Assembly: GCA_000612485.1 (NCBI GenBank)
Contig: CP007494.1
Coordinates: 3,472,001 to 3,536,000, forward strand
From: Bordetella holmesii ATCC 51541
GTDB lineage: Bacteria > Pseudomonadota > Gammaproteobacteria > Burkholderiales > Burkholderiaceae_B
Length of the DNA stretch: 64,000 nucleotides
Reading direction: 5' to 3'
Part shown: positions 10,165-18,609 of the stretch, piece after piece
Layout of the letters: each line of letters starts with the position of its first letter
How positions within the stretch are numbered: the stretch's first letter is position 1
Made by a program: the position numbers and the translations under genes
The notes under the pieces: generated by a model
Seen by the model: only the letters and a program-made list of their open reading frames with translations
The model's database searches: none
What the model was told of the DNA's origin: nothing

Positions 10165-11207
10165 TGTGAAGATTCAATAGGTTGTATGCATGGTTCATCC
10201 GAACCGGATTTGAGAAACTGGAAATCGCCAACCCCCCAGTTCACTCAAGGAGCCCGGCCGGATGAACACCCATAAGCATGCCCGATTGACCTTCCTACGT
10301 CGACTCGAAATGGTCCAGCAATTGATCGCCCATCAAGTTTGTGTGCCTGAAGCGGCCCGCGCCTATGGGGTCACCGCGCCGACTGTGCGCAAATGGCTGG
10401 GCCGCTTCCTGGCTCAGGGCCAGGCGGGCTTGGCCGATGCGTCCTCGCGCCCGACGGTCTCGCCCCGAGCGATTGCGCCGGCCAAGGCGCTGGCTATCGT
10501 GGAGCTGCGCCGCAAGCGGCTGACCCAAGCGCGCATCGCCCAGGCGCTGGGCGTGTCAGCCAGCACCGTCAGCCGCGTCCTGGCCCGCGCCGGTCTGTCG
10601 CACCTGGCCGACCTGGAGCCGGCCGAGCCGGTGGTGCGCTACGAGCATCAGGCCCCCGGCGATCTGCTGCACATCGACATCAAGAAGCTGGGACGTATCC
10701 AGCGCCCTGGCCACCGGGTCACGGGCAACCGACGCGATACCGTTGAGGGGGCCGGCTGGGACTTCGTCTTCGTGGCCATCGATGACCACGCCCGCGTGGC
10801 CTTCACCGACATCCACCCCGACGAGCGCTTCCCCAGCGCCGTCCAGTTCCTCAAGGACGCAGTGGCCTACTACCAGCGCCTGGGCGTGACCATCCAGCGC
10901 TTGCTCACCGACAATGGCTCGGCCTTTCGCAGCCGCGCCTTCGCCGCGCTGTGCCATGAGCTGGGCATCAAGCACCGCTTTACCCGACCTTACCGCCCAC
11001 AGACCAATGGCAAGGCCGAACGCTTCATCCAGTCGGCCTTGCGTGAGTGGGCTTACGCTCACACCTACCAGAACTCCCAACACCGAGCCGATGCCATGAA
11101 ATCCTGGCTACACCACTACAACTGGCATCGACCCCACCACGGCATCGGGCGCGCTGTACCCATCTCCAGACTCAACCTGGACGAATACAACCTATTGACA
11201 GTTCACA
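10165..11207 (+). mobile_element. IS481: IS481 insertion sequence
   Basis: The element is bounded by imperfect inverted repeats (left TGTGAAGATTCAATAGG; right, complemented, TGTGAACTGTCAATAGG, continuing TTGTAT in both). It is flanked by the exact 6-bp duplication GCTAGC at 10159-10164 and 11208-11213, matching the NCTAGN target preference of IS481. It contains one transposase gene on the plus strand, opposite to the gene it interrupts. Both ends and the transposase are intact, so it looks potentially active. Confidence 0.95.
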
Positions 11208-11212
11208 GCTAG
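10262..11212 (+). CDS. IS481 transposase
   Basis: A 316-residue DDE transposase. The N-terminus holds a helix-turn-helix (VPEAARAYGVTAPTVRKWLG) and a second one (RIAQALGVSASTVSRVLARAG). The rve-type integrase core follows, with DLLHIDIKKL, LLTDNGSAFRS and the glutamate in TNGKAERFIQSALREW as the catalytic DDE set. The last sense codon uses the final base of the element plus GC of the target duplication, and the TAG stop lies entirely in the duplication (11210-11212), so the gene is completed by its target site. Confidence 0.95.
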   Translation: MNTHKHARLTFLRRLEMVQQLIAHQVCVPEAARAYGVTAPTVRKWLGRFLAQGQAGLADASSRPTVSPRAIAPAKALAIVELRRKRLTQARIAQALGVSASTVSRVLARAGLSHLADLEPAEPVVRYEHQAPGDLLHIDIKKLGRIQRPGHRVTGNRRDTVEGAGWDFVFVAIDDHARVAFTDIHPDERFPSAVQFLKDAVAYYQRLGVTIQRLLTDNGSAFRSRAFAALCHELGIKHRFTRPYRPQTNGKAERFIQSALREWAYAHTYQNSQHRADAMKSWLHHYNWHRPHHGIGRAVPISRLNLDEYNLLTVHS

Positions 11213-12409
11213 CCGCGTCGATACGGATTTGACCCAACTGAGCCTGGATCCGCTCGCCCTGGATGGCGGATTCCTGGGCGGCCTGTAGCGCTTCGGTCAG
11301 GCGTGCCTCATCATTGATGACGCGGCGCAGCGCATCGCGCATCTCACTTTGTCGGCGCGCCTCCTGCAGGCTTTCGAGGGCCGCGCGCGCCTGAAGCAAC
11401 GCCGACTCGGCCCGTTGACGCGCCTGCGTGTTGCGCGCTGCCACGTCGCTGGCCTGCGCCGCCGCTTGAGCTGCTGCCGTCGCGTCGGCGCGCAATTGGC
11501 CAAGGGCTTCGGAGTCCTGCTGGTCGCGGGCGATCTGCTCCCGCAAGGCCAGCGCGAGCCGCCGCGCCTCGTCGGCCTCTTGACGCAGGCGGTCCAGTGC
11601 CTCCTGTTCGCGCGCCAACGCCTGCAGGCGCGCTTGCGCTTGTGCGGCCTGCGCTTCAAGTGCCAGCCAAGGCGCCTGGCTTTCGTTTTGCTCGTACTCG
11701 GCGCGCCAGCTGGCCAGCCGGTCGACATCGGCCTCCAGCTCAGCACTTTCGCGCAGCAGGGCCTCCCGAGCCTGGCCCAGACGCAACCAGTTGTCTTCGG
11801 CCGCCTTGTAAGCCCCCTTGGGTTTGCCGCCACGTGCGTCCAGCAAGGCGGCACGCGCCTCCTGCACCTGCGCATGCAACCGGTCGCCACCCTGACTGGC
11901 CAGTTCGCCCGTGATCTGTGTCAGGGCCTCGCGCACCTGTCCGGCGGCGTGTTGGGCTGGCTCAGCAATGTCCTGCCCGCTGCCCTGGGCGATCCACAGC
12001 AGTCCGGGCACGCCCGCGTGCTCAGGCTTACTCTGCCCGCGGCCAGGGATGTCGAATCCCAGCAACTTGGCCAGCGCCTGTTCGGCCTCTTCGCCTTCCA
12101 GGCGTTGCCCGTCGATACGCAGTTCGCAGCGGGCCCGATGCAGAAACTGCTTGCACAGCTCGTATTGATGGCCTGCATGCTCGAATGCGACCGTCACCGA
12201 CGGGCGCGCGCCGCTCAAGCCGTAGGGCGCGAGATCCGCAACCTTGCTGGTGCCATAACGCTCGAGAAACGCCGCCCGCAAGGCCAGCGCATAGGTGGAT
12301 TTGCCGGTTTCGTTGGCGCCGGCAATGATGTTCAGGCCCGTGTGCAGGTTCTCCAGCGCCGCGGTGTCGCGAAACTTGCGGAATTCCTGCAGGACAATCC
12401 GGTGCAGTT

Positions 12410-13531
12410 TCATGGCGCGCTCCCGTCGCGCGCCATGCGCATCAGGATGCGCATGGCGTCACGCGCCACCTGCGCCCCCTGTGGATCCGACTGCGCCTGC
12501 ATCGCTCGCAATCGGGCGGCCACGTCACCGACATAGCCCCCGCCATCCAGAGCGGCGAAATCCGTCTCCTGTGGCTCCAGCGTCAGCGCATCCTGATCCA
12601 ACCGCAGCGCTCGCAAGCGGGCTTGGGCCTGACCGATGACCTGCGCCAGGCGCTCCCACGCAGCCAGTGAAACCGTTCCCGTCAAGGTCAGACGCAGCAC
12701 ATCGTCGGCGCGCAGTTCTTCCAGGCGAACCGCCAGCGTTTCGGCATCGGCTTCGACCGAGAGAGCGACCGTCCAGGCCTGCCATCGATAGCGCCCCACT
12801 TTGAGGGGCTCCACCTCGGCGGCGCCGCCTTGCAGCCGCACGTGCAACACATATCCGGGCTCGTTGCCTCGAAAGCGATCTGGTGCGGGCGTGCCGGCAT
12901 ACCAACAGCGCTCGCCCACACGCAAACACCCATGCCAATCCCCCAGCGCCAGATAATCCAATCGCGCCCGCTCGGCTCGATCCGCGGCGATGGGATTGGC
13001 GGCGTCGGCCGACTCGGGCAGTCGGCCCGCCACACTGCCATGCGCCAATCCCACGCGCGGCAACCCGGGCGGGCTTGCCAAGCCGTCGAAAACCCGGGTG
13101 ACGTCATCGTAGGTATGTCGCTGGGTCAAGTCGGCGGCCAGCACCGCCATACCGGGCAGCTCGATCACTCCTGCCTGCAAGGCGACGGATACGTTTTCGG
13201 GAATGCAACCCAGTTGCTGGGCGCGGGTCCAGACGCTGTCGGCCAGCGCCGCGTCATGGTTGCCCGGAATCATTACCCACGGACCGGAGTAGGCCTGCAA
13301 GGCCGCAAACAGACGCCTGATGGTGCGGTCCGAGACGGCCTGGGTATCAAACACGTCGCCCGCCACCAGCACGGCGTCGACGCCGCGCTCATGCGCCAGC
13401 CCCGCCAGTCGTGCGACCGTCTCCAGCCGCGCCTCGGCCAGTACGGCGCCGTCGTCGTCATCAAACTGGCCGTACTGTCGGCCTATCTGCCAGTCGGCGG
13501 TGTGCAGGAAGGAAACGGGTCGGGAGCTCAT
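12410..13531 (-). CDS. YhaO-like DNA repair metallophosphoesterase
   Basis: A 373-residue SbcD/Mre11-like nuclease. The metal-binding motifs are visible in order: FLHTADWQIG, VLVAGDVFD, MIPGNHD, GLAHGSV and LGDWHG. The start MSSRPVSFLHTADWQ is preferred to an ATG six codons upstream because the catalytic strand normally begins within ten residues. The stop overlaps the start of the SMC ATPase gene (ATGA), so the two form a coupled nuclease-ATPase operon of the SbcCD/YhaNO type acting on DNA ends. With the ATPase gene split by IS481 the nuclease has probably lost its partner. Confidence 0.88.
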   Translation of the reverse strand: MSSRPVSFLHTADWQIGRQYGQFDDDDGAVLAEARLETVARLAGLAHERGVDAVLVAGDVFDTQAVSDRTIRRLFAALQAYSGPWVMIPGNHDAALADSVWTRAQQLGCIPENVSVALQAGVIELPGMAVLAADLTQRHTYDDVTRVFDGLASPPGLPRVGLAHGSVAGRLPESADAANPIAADRAERARLDYLALGDWHGCLRVGERCWYAGTPAPDRFRGNEPGYVLHVRLQGGAAEVEPLKVGRYRWQAWTVALSVEADAETLAVRLEELRADDVLRLTLTGTVSLAAWERLAQVIGQAQARLRALRLDQDALTLEPQETDFAALDGGGYVGDVAARLRAMQAQSDPQGAQVARDAMRILMRMARDGSAP

Positions 13532-13581
13532 GCCAGGATTGTGGCACAAGCCCCTGCACCGGACAGGGCGATTGCCTTGCG

Positions 13582-14882
13582 TCAGGCCCCGTTCTGCCCC
13601 AGGCGCAAATCACCGGCAGCGCGCGCGGTGCGCTGATAGCGCGAAATAGCCAGATCATCGGCGCGGATGGCAGGCTGGCAGCCCATGACAATGTCGGCCA
13701 TGAGCCGGCCGGAGCCGCAGGACATGGTCCAGCCCAGCGTGCCGTGCCCGGTATTCAGAAAGAGGTTGTCGTAGCGCGTCGGGCCGACGATGGGCGTGCT
13801 GTCTGGGGTCATGGGCCTCAGACCCGTCCAGAATTCCGCGCCAGCCACATCCCCTGCCCCGGGGAAAAGATCCTGCACCACCATCTCGAGGGTGGCGCGG
13901 CGCTGCGGCTTGAGGCGCAAATCAAAGCCGGCGAGCTCGGCCATGCCGCCGACGCGGATGCGTTCGTCAAAACGGGTGATGGCGATCTTGTAGGTTTCAT
14001 CGAGCACGGTAGATACGGGTGCGGCCGCCGCGTCGGTCATGGGGATCGTGAGCGAATACCCCTTGACCGGATAGACCGGCAGATCCAGCCCCAGCGGAGC
14101 GAGAAAGTCCCGCGTATAGCTGCCGAAAGCGGCAACATAGGCGTCGGCGCGCAACAGTTCATCCGCCACCCGCACGCCGCCGATCCGGCCATTTTCCACC
14201 ACCAGGCCGTCGACGGCCTGGTTAAAGCGGAACTGAACGCCCATACCGCGGGCCAACTCAGCCAGCGCGCGCGTGAAACGTCGGCAGTCGCCCGTCTCGT
14301 CATTGGGCAAGCGCAGACCGCCGACCAACTTGTTCAGCGAACGCGCCAGCGCAGGTTCGGCCACAGGAAGGCGGTTGCGATCGAGCAACTCATACGGCAC
14401 GCCTACGTCTTCCAGCACGGCCATGTCGCGCCGTGCGGCCTGCATCTGCGCCTCGGTTCGAAACAACTGCAGCGTGCCCTGGGTACGCTGTTCATACTGA
14501 ATGGCCGTCTCGTCGCGCAGTTCGCGCAGGCAATCACGGCTGTATTCCGCCAGCCGCAACATCCTCTCTTTGTTGACGGCATAGCGGCCCGCCGTGCAAT
14601 TGGCCAGCATGGCCGCCAGCCAACGTCATTGCCAGAGGCTGCCGTCGACCCGCAGGGCCAGCGGTGCGTGCTTCTGAAACATCCATTTGAGCGCCTTGGC
14701 CGGAATGCCCGGGCTGCCCAGGGTGTGGAGTACCCTGGGGAGACTTGGCCGGCGTTGGCATAACTGGTTTCATCAGCCGGACCAGGCTGGCGATCCAGTA
14801 CGGTCACCTGAGCACCCTGCCGGGCCAGATAATAGGCCGTCGTCGTACCAATGACACCGCTGCCCAAGACGATGATATGCAT
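13582..14882 (-). pseudogene. dadA: D-amino acid dehydrogenase, frameshift plus stop
   Basis: The N-terminal part [20 protein letters not shown] (FAD-binding GxGxxG) runs in one frame to YSTPWAA, then a single base is missing in a CCCCGGG context near 14710. The second frame continues [20 protein letters not shown] and meets an in-frame TGA at 14626-14628 where the family has leucine (WQLxW). Downstream, [20 protein letters not shown] to the end is intact DadA, including [16 protein letters not shown] and [16 protein letters not shown]. The intact enzyme would deaminate D-amino acids, chiefly D-alanine, at the inner membrane. Two independent lesions make this a pseudogene. Confidence 0.9.
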
Positions 14883-15021
14883 GGTGATTCCCCGCGATTC
14901 TCATATTACCAAGTCGATTCGGGTAGTCTATGACCGCATATCTAGTGAAAACCACCAAATATACGCAAAAAACATTAAACTTCCACTGGATCCGCCCTCT
15001 TTCTTGCCGCCGGGGAGTGAA

Positions 15022-15489
15022 ATGCGCGAACTGGATCGCATCGATCGAAGAATCCTCGATATCCTGCAGCGCAACGCGCGCATCTCCATCACCGACCTGG
15101 CCGAGCAGGTCAGCCTATCTGCCACCCCGTGCTCCGAACGTGTCAAACGCCTGGAACGCGATGGCGTGATTGCCGGCTACCATGCGCGCCTGAATCCAGC
15201 CGCCCTGGGCAAAACGTTGCTGGTTTTTCTGGAGATCCGGCTCTCGGCCAAGTCGGGCGATGTGTTCGACAAGGTCAAGCAAGAGTTGATGTATGTGCCG
15301 GAAGTGATGGAATGCCACCTGGTTTCGGGTGACTTTGACTATCTCGTCAAGGCCCGGCTGACCGAAATGGCTGAATACCGCCGCCTGTTGGGCGAGATTC
15401 TCAAACGCCTGCCCGCCTCGGCCGAATCGCACAGTTATGTCGTGATGGAAGAGATCAAGGAATCGCTGTACTTGCCGGTGGACCGCTGA
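15022..15489 (+). CDS. Lrp/AsnC-family transcriptional regulator
   Basis: A 155-residue Lrp-type protein. MRELDRIDRRILDILQRNAR opens the winged helix-turn-helix (ISITDLAEQVSLSATPCSERVKRLE), and the C-terminal half is the RAM ligand-binding domain (GDFDYLVKARLTEMAEYRRLL). The ATG is preceded by GGGGAGTGA. It is divergent from dadA, the arrangement seen for alanine-responsive activators of D-amino acid catabolism, and the A/T-rich 139 bp between them probably holds its binding sites. Its neighbour target is now a pseudogene, while the regulator itself is intact. Confidence 0.9.
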   Translation: MRELDRIDRRILDILQRNARISITDLAEQVSLSATPCSERVKRLERDGVIAGYHARLNPAALGKTLLVFLEIRLSAKSGDVFDKVKQELMYVPEVMECHLVSGDFDYLVKARLTEMAEYRRLLGEILKRLPASAESHSYVVMEEIKESLYLPVDR

Positions 15490-15559
15490 GCCATACCGCG
15501 CGGCTGGCTTCGAGTACCATTGGCGCCTGATTGGACACCTGCTGTCCGGAGTTGATCAC

Positions 15560-16210
15560 ATGTCCCGACGACTATATCGCTATTTCTTTCTTGGCCTGAT
15601 CACCGTTCTGCCGATCGCGCTCACGCTGTATTTGCTATTCATCTTCCTGGCATGGACGGAAGCGATCGCGCTGACCTTCCTGCGTCCGTTCATCGGCAAT
15701 TTCTACATCCCCGGCCTGGGGCTGTTCCTGGGCATTCTGGCCATTCTGGCCATCGGCTTTCTGGTCTCCAAAGAGCGTGTGCAGCGCGTGGTGCTCTTTC
15801 TGGAAATCCCGTTTACCAACGTGCCCGTGGTCAAGAGCATTTATTCGTCGCTCAAGAGCTTTGCCGACTATTTCTCCTCCAGCGCGAAGGCTACCTCGCA
15901 ACAGGTCGTTGTGCTGCGCATGCCCGGCAATCCCCTGGAGGTGGTGGGCCTGATCACTCGCCGCGGCACCGATGATTTGCCCGAAGGCTTCTTGCCTGGC
16001 GAACGCGTGGCCGTCTATCTGCCCATGGGGTACATGATAGGAGGCTACACGGTGTTCGTACCCACGGAATGGGTAACGCCAATCAATATGTCCGTCGAGG
16101 AGGCCATGCGCTCCTCGCTGATCGCGTGGATGGCTCGCTCCGACTCCACAAGCCCGCCGCCTTCCGACCCCCCAGCCACGCCGGCGCCGCCCACGGACCG
16201 TGCGGCCTGA
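15560..16210 (+). CDS. DUF502 family inner-membrane protein
   Basis: A 216-residue protein with two N-terminal transmembrane helices (FFLGLITVLPIALTLYLLFIF and FYIPGLGLFLGILAILAIGFLV) and a soluble domain carrying the DUF502 signatures IPFTNVPVVKSIYSSLKSF and FVPTEWVTPINMSVEEAMR. The biochemical role of the family is unknown. GGAG precedes the ATG. The last 25 residues are serine- and proline-rich. It stands alone between the Lrp gene and the transglutaminase-like gene. Confidence 0.85.
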   Translation: MSRRLYRYFFLGLITVLPIALTLYLLFIFLAWTEAIALTFLRPFIGNFYIPGLGLFLGILAILAIGFLVSKERVQRVVLFLEIPFTNVPVVKSIYSSLKSFADYFSSSAKATSQQVVVLRMPGNPLEVVGLITRRGTDDLPEGFLPGERVAVYLPMGYMIGGYTVFVPTEWVTPINMSVEEAMRSSLIAWMARSDSTSPPPSDPPATPAPPTDRAA

Positions 16211-16296
16211 TTTATGCTGTAGCGGATGCGCGGGTCGCCAGACCCGCCCCGACCCAAGCCGGTGTCCACCGGCGTTCGCCATCAGGTGCTTGATCC

Positions 16297-17436
16297 ATGC
16301 AGCCCAGTGCAGCCCCCTACGCCGCCGATTCCGGCGGCATTCGTATTCTTCCGGCCTCCTCTGACAGCCTGGCTGCAGCCCAACGCTTCCTGCATACGCG
16401 GGGGCTGGACCAGCACGCATGGTGCGACAGCGCCGCTGACGGATCCGGGCGTATTCGCGCGCGCGCAGACTTCGCCGCGCGTCACCTGCCAGAGGGTGAC
16501 ACGACCAGCTTGGTCCAAAGCCTGGGATTGGACACGGGCGGGGACGCCGATCTCGAGCAGGAAATCGTGCTGGCCATGCTGGCCTGCCCGGTTGCCTTTC
16601 CCTTCCCCGACGTGGCCGAGCTCGAAGCGGCAATCCGTGTGCGCCGCAACATCGTGCGCGCGGCGACCCGTACCGCGTTGGCGTTTGACACCGAGCAGGC
16701 CGAGCGCCCGGCGCAATACTGGACATACGACGAAGCGACCGGCTTTACCATCCTGCCGGGCCGCTCGCTGATCGAAGGCCTAACCCTGGCCACCCAGCCT
16801 CAGGTATCAGGGCAGACCTACGCCTTCTCGTGTTATCGCGCGACCGAATACGTCACCGTGCTGGGCATCGCGCAAGAACTGCAGCAAAGCAATCCGGAGC
16901 TCCATGCCAGGTTGCAACGCCAATGGGAGACACGCGCCGTGATGTCGGGGCGTTTCCATGATGCGTTCCTGCGCGAGTACGGCTCGCTCGATGACCCGTT
17001 GCCGCCACGCTTTTACGTGCCGGGTGACCGGCTTTGGTTTCGCAACCCCGATCCGCATTCTTCCAACGTCGAAGGCTATGAGGGCTCGTGGGTGTTCTAC
17101 CTTGGATCGGGCCTGTTCAATAACTTCTGGAAGCGCGATCAGCCTTACACGCTCACGCATAAATGCCTGGAAATTTTTCACTGGCGTGACGGTGCGCGCC
17201 TCGATGCCGAAGGCAAGCTGTTCATCGATGAAGACATCGTAGAAGCCTCGGTCGCCCAAACTAAAGCCGATCCGGCCGCGTGCCAGGCGGTACTGCAGCG
17301 CATGCTGCGCATCCGTGATCCGCAAGGTGTCTACGCCGAAGGCGGCTGCATCGACGCGACCCGCGAGTGCGCGCGCTGGGTGTTGCCTGGCCACGCGGAC
17401 ATTGCGTTGCCCGAGTTTCCTCAGGCACTGTCCTGA
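16297..17436 (+). CDS. Tgl-like protein-glutamine gamma-glutamyltransferase homologue
   Basis: A 379-residue protein. The core resembles spore-type bacterial transglutaminase Tgl: VSGQTYAFSCYRATEYVTVLG around Cys179 parallels the YGFECATAMVI catalytic cysteine region, and FYVPGDRLWFRNPDPHSSNVEGYEGSWVFYLGSGLF parallels the GDxVYFKNPDxxxxxxEWQGEN segment. Tgl enzymes form glutamyl-lysine crosslinks. The residue before the cysteine is Ser rather than Glu, and Gly-Ser-Trp replaces the usual Gly-Glu-Asn, so the chemistry may differ. It is longer than Bacillus Tgl (about 245 residues), with an extra 110-residue N-terminal region of unknown role. The next gene, a MurA paralogue, starts 17 bp downstream, suggesting an operon. 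No signal peptide is seen. Confidence 0.6.
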   Translation: MQPSAAPYAADSGGIRILPASSDSLAAAQRFLHTRGLDQHAWCDSAADGSGRIRARADFAARHLPEGDTTSLVQSLGLDTGGDADLEQEIVLAMLACPVAFPFPDVAELEAAIRVRRNIVRAATRTALAFDTEQAERPAQYWTYDEATGFTILPGRSLIEGLTLATQPQVSGQTYAFSCYRATEYVTVLGIAQELQQSNPELHARLQRQWETRAVMSGRFHDAFLREYGSLDDPLPPRFYVPGDRLWFRNPDPHSSNVEGYEGSWVFYLGSGLFNNFWKRDQPYTLTHKCLEIFHWRDGARLDAEGKLFIDEDIVEASVAQTKADPAACQAVLQRMLRIRDPQGVYAEGGCIDATRECARWVLPGHADIALPEFPQALS

Positions 17437-17568
17437 CTTCATGTTTGAATATCATGTCTCATTTGATCGTTCATGGCGGCACGGCATTGCGCGGCAAGAT
17501 CGTCCCTCCCGCCAATAAAAAAGGTTCATCGCGGAATAGCGTGGAGCCGTGCTTGATTGCCGTTACGC

Positions 17569-17594
17569 TTGATCCTTGATTTTTCAAGGATCAA
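17569..17594 (+). repeat. Perfect hairpin in ISL3 leader
   Basis: An 11-base arm TTGATCCTTGA, a TTTT loop and the exact complement TCAAGGATCAA lie just before the transposase ATG at 17605. The hairpin would hide an AAGGA-like ribosome-binding site or block read-through from outside. The same structure is in the other copies at 36092-36117 and 47391-47416. Confidence 0.75.
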
Positions 17595-17604
17595 GGCCGG
17601 GATC

Positions 17605-18609
17605 ATGCTGGACCGCAAGACGATCGAGAGGTTGGGTGGGTGGGAAGGTTATCGGGTGGAGCGGGTCGTGTGGCCTGAAGGTGAGAGCCGGACGGTCACG
17701 ATTTACCTGAAGCCTTCAGCGCGAACGATGCACTGCGAGCACTGCGGCAACCGATGTCGGCAGGTGCATGAGACGACCACGCGCCGGGTGCGGGATCTGC
17801 CGCTAATGGCGCTGCGAGTGACGCTGGTAGTGCCGCGTCGGCGGGTCTGGTGCGAGCAGTGCGGTGGACCGCATCTGGAGAGGCTGAGCTGGCTGGGCCG
17901 TTACCAGCGAGTGACCGACCGGCTGGCCGAGGCGGTCAGCCAGTTGCTTGAGTCCAGCAACATTCTGGCCGTGGCGCGCTTCTTCCAACTGGGTTGGCAC
18001 ACGGTCAAGGCGCTGGACAAGGCCCTGCTGCGACGGGCGATCCAAGAGCCGGACTGGAGCCAGATCCACTACCTAGCGATGGACGAGTTCGCTCTACACA
18101 AGGGCCATCGTTATGCCACGGTCGTTGTCGATCCGATCCGCCGTCAGGTGCTATGGATCGGTGATGGCCGCTCGCGCGAGACGGCCAGAGCCTTCTTCGA
18201 ACAACTGCCAACAGGAGTTGCCCAGCAGATCCGGGCCGTAGCGATCGACATGACGACGGCCTATGAGCTGGAGATCCAGGCCAACCAGCCCTTGCTCACC
18301 GCTTATCTGATGCGCGATGAGCTCAAACAGCTGTGGTTCTACCAACACCCCGGCTACGCCCGCCAGGCATGGGATCACTGGCTGCAACAGGCTCAGGGCA
18401 GCGGCATCGCCGCCTTGGCTCACTTCGCGCTCAAGCTAAAAGCCTATCTGCACGGGATTCTGTCTCGCTGTCGCCACCGGCTCAACACCAGCATCGTCGA
18501 GGGCATCAACAACACCATCAAAGTCATCAAGCGCCGCGCCTACGGCTACCGCGATCAGGAGTACTTCTTCCTCAAGATCCGGTCTGCATTCCCCGGTATT
18601 CCTCGATGA
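17605..18609 (+). CDS. ISL3-family transposase, copy 1
   Basis: A 334-residue transposase. The N-terminal zinc-finger-like region has CEHCGNRC and CEQCGG cysteine pairs, followed by a helix-turn-helix (NILAVARFFQLGWHTVKALDKA). The DDE domain contains HYLAMDEFALHKGHRYATVV and VAIDMTTAYE, and NTSIVEGINNTIKVIKRRAYG supplies the late glutamate. The ATG at 17605 is preferred; a TTG 16 codons upstream would read through the leader hairpin. The stop codon lies inside the right inverted repeat. Confidence 0.9.
   Translation: MLDRKTIERLGGWEGYRVERVVWPEGESRTVTIYLKPSARTMHCEHCGNRCRQVHETTTRRVRDLPLMALRVTLVVPRRRVWCEQCGGPHLERLSWLGRYQRVTDRLAEAVSQLLESSNILAVARFFQLGWHTVKALDKALLRRAIQEPDWSQIHYLAMDEFALHKGHRYATVVVDPIRRQVLWIGDGRSRETARAFFEQLPTGVAQQIRAVAIDMTTAYELEIQANQPLLTAYLMRDELKQLWFYQHPGYARQAWDHWLQQAQGSGIAALAHFALKLKAYLHGILSRCRHRLNTSIVEGINNTIKVIKRRAYGYRDQEYFFLKIRSAFPGIPR

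Larger units (their letters stand above)
8737..12413 (-). pseudogene. YhaN/SbcC-like SMC ATPase gene interrupted by IS481
   Basis: The 5' part (12413 to 11214) encodes MKLHRIVLQEFRKF, a Walker A motif GANETGKST and a long coiled coil. The 3' part (10158 to 8737) continues the coiled coil and ends with an ABC signature LSFGTREQLGLLARL and Walker B LLVLDDALVHSD. Removing the IS and one copy of the 6-bp duplication restores one frame (RIDAAS joined to LSALRKTA) of about 875 residues. The intact protein would be a Rad50-like ATPase partnered with the overlapping metallophosphoesterase gene upstream. The insertion separates the two halves of the ATPase head, so the product should be inactive. Confidence 0.9.

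Noticed and set aside
11349..12536. Plus-strand open frame of 395 codons
   Set aside because: Antisense to the coiled-coil ATPase fragment; low-complexity Leu/Gln/Arg composition and no motif.
14626..14628. TGA in dadA as a selenocysteine codon
   Set aside because: The position is normally leucine, no selenocysteine insertion element is apparent, and the gene also has a frameshift upstream.
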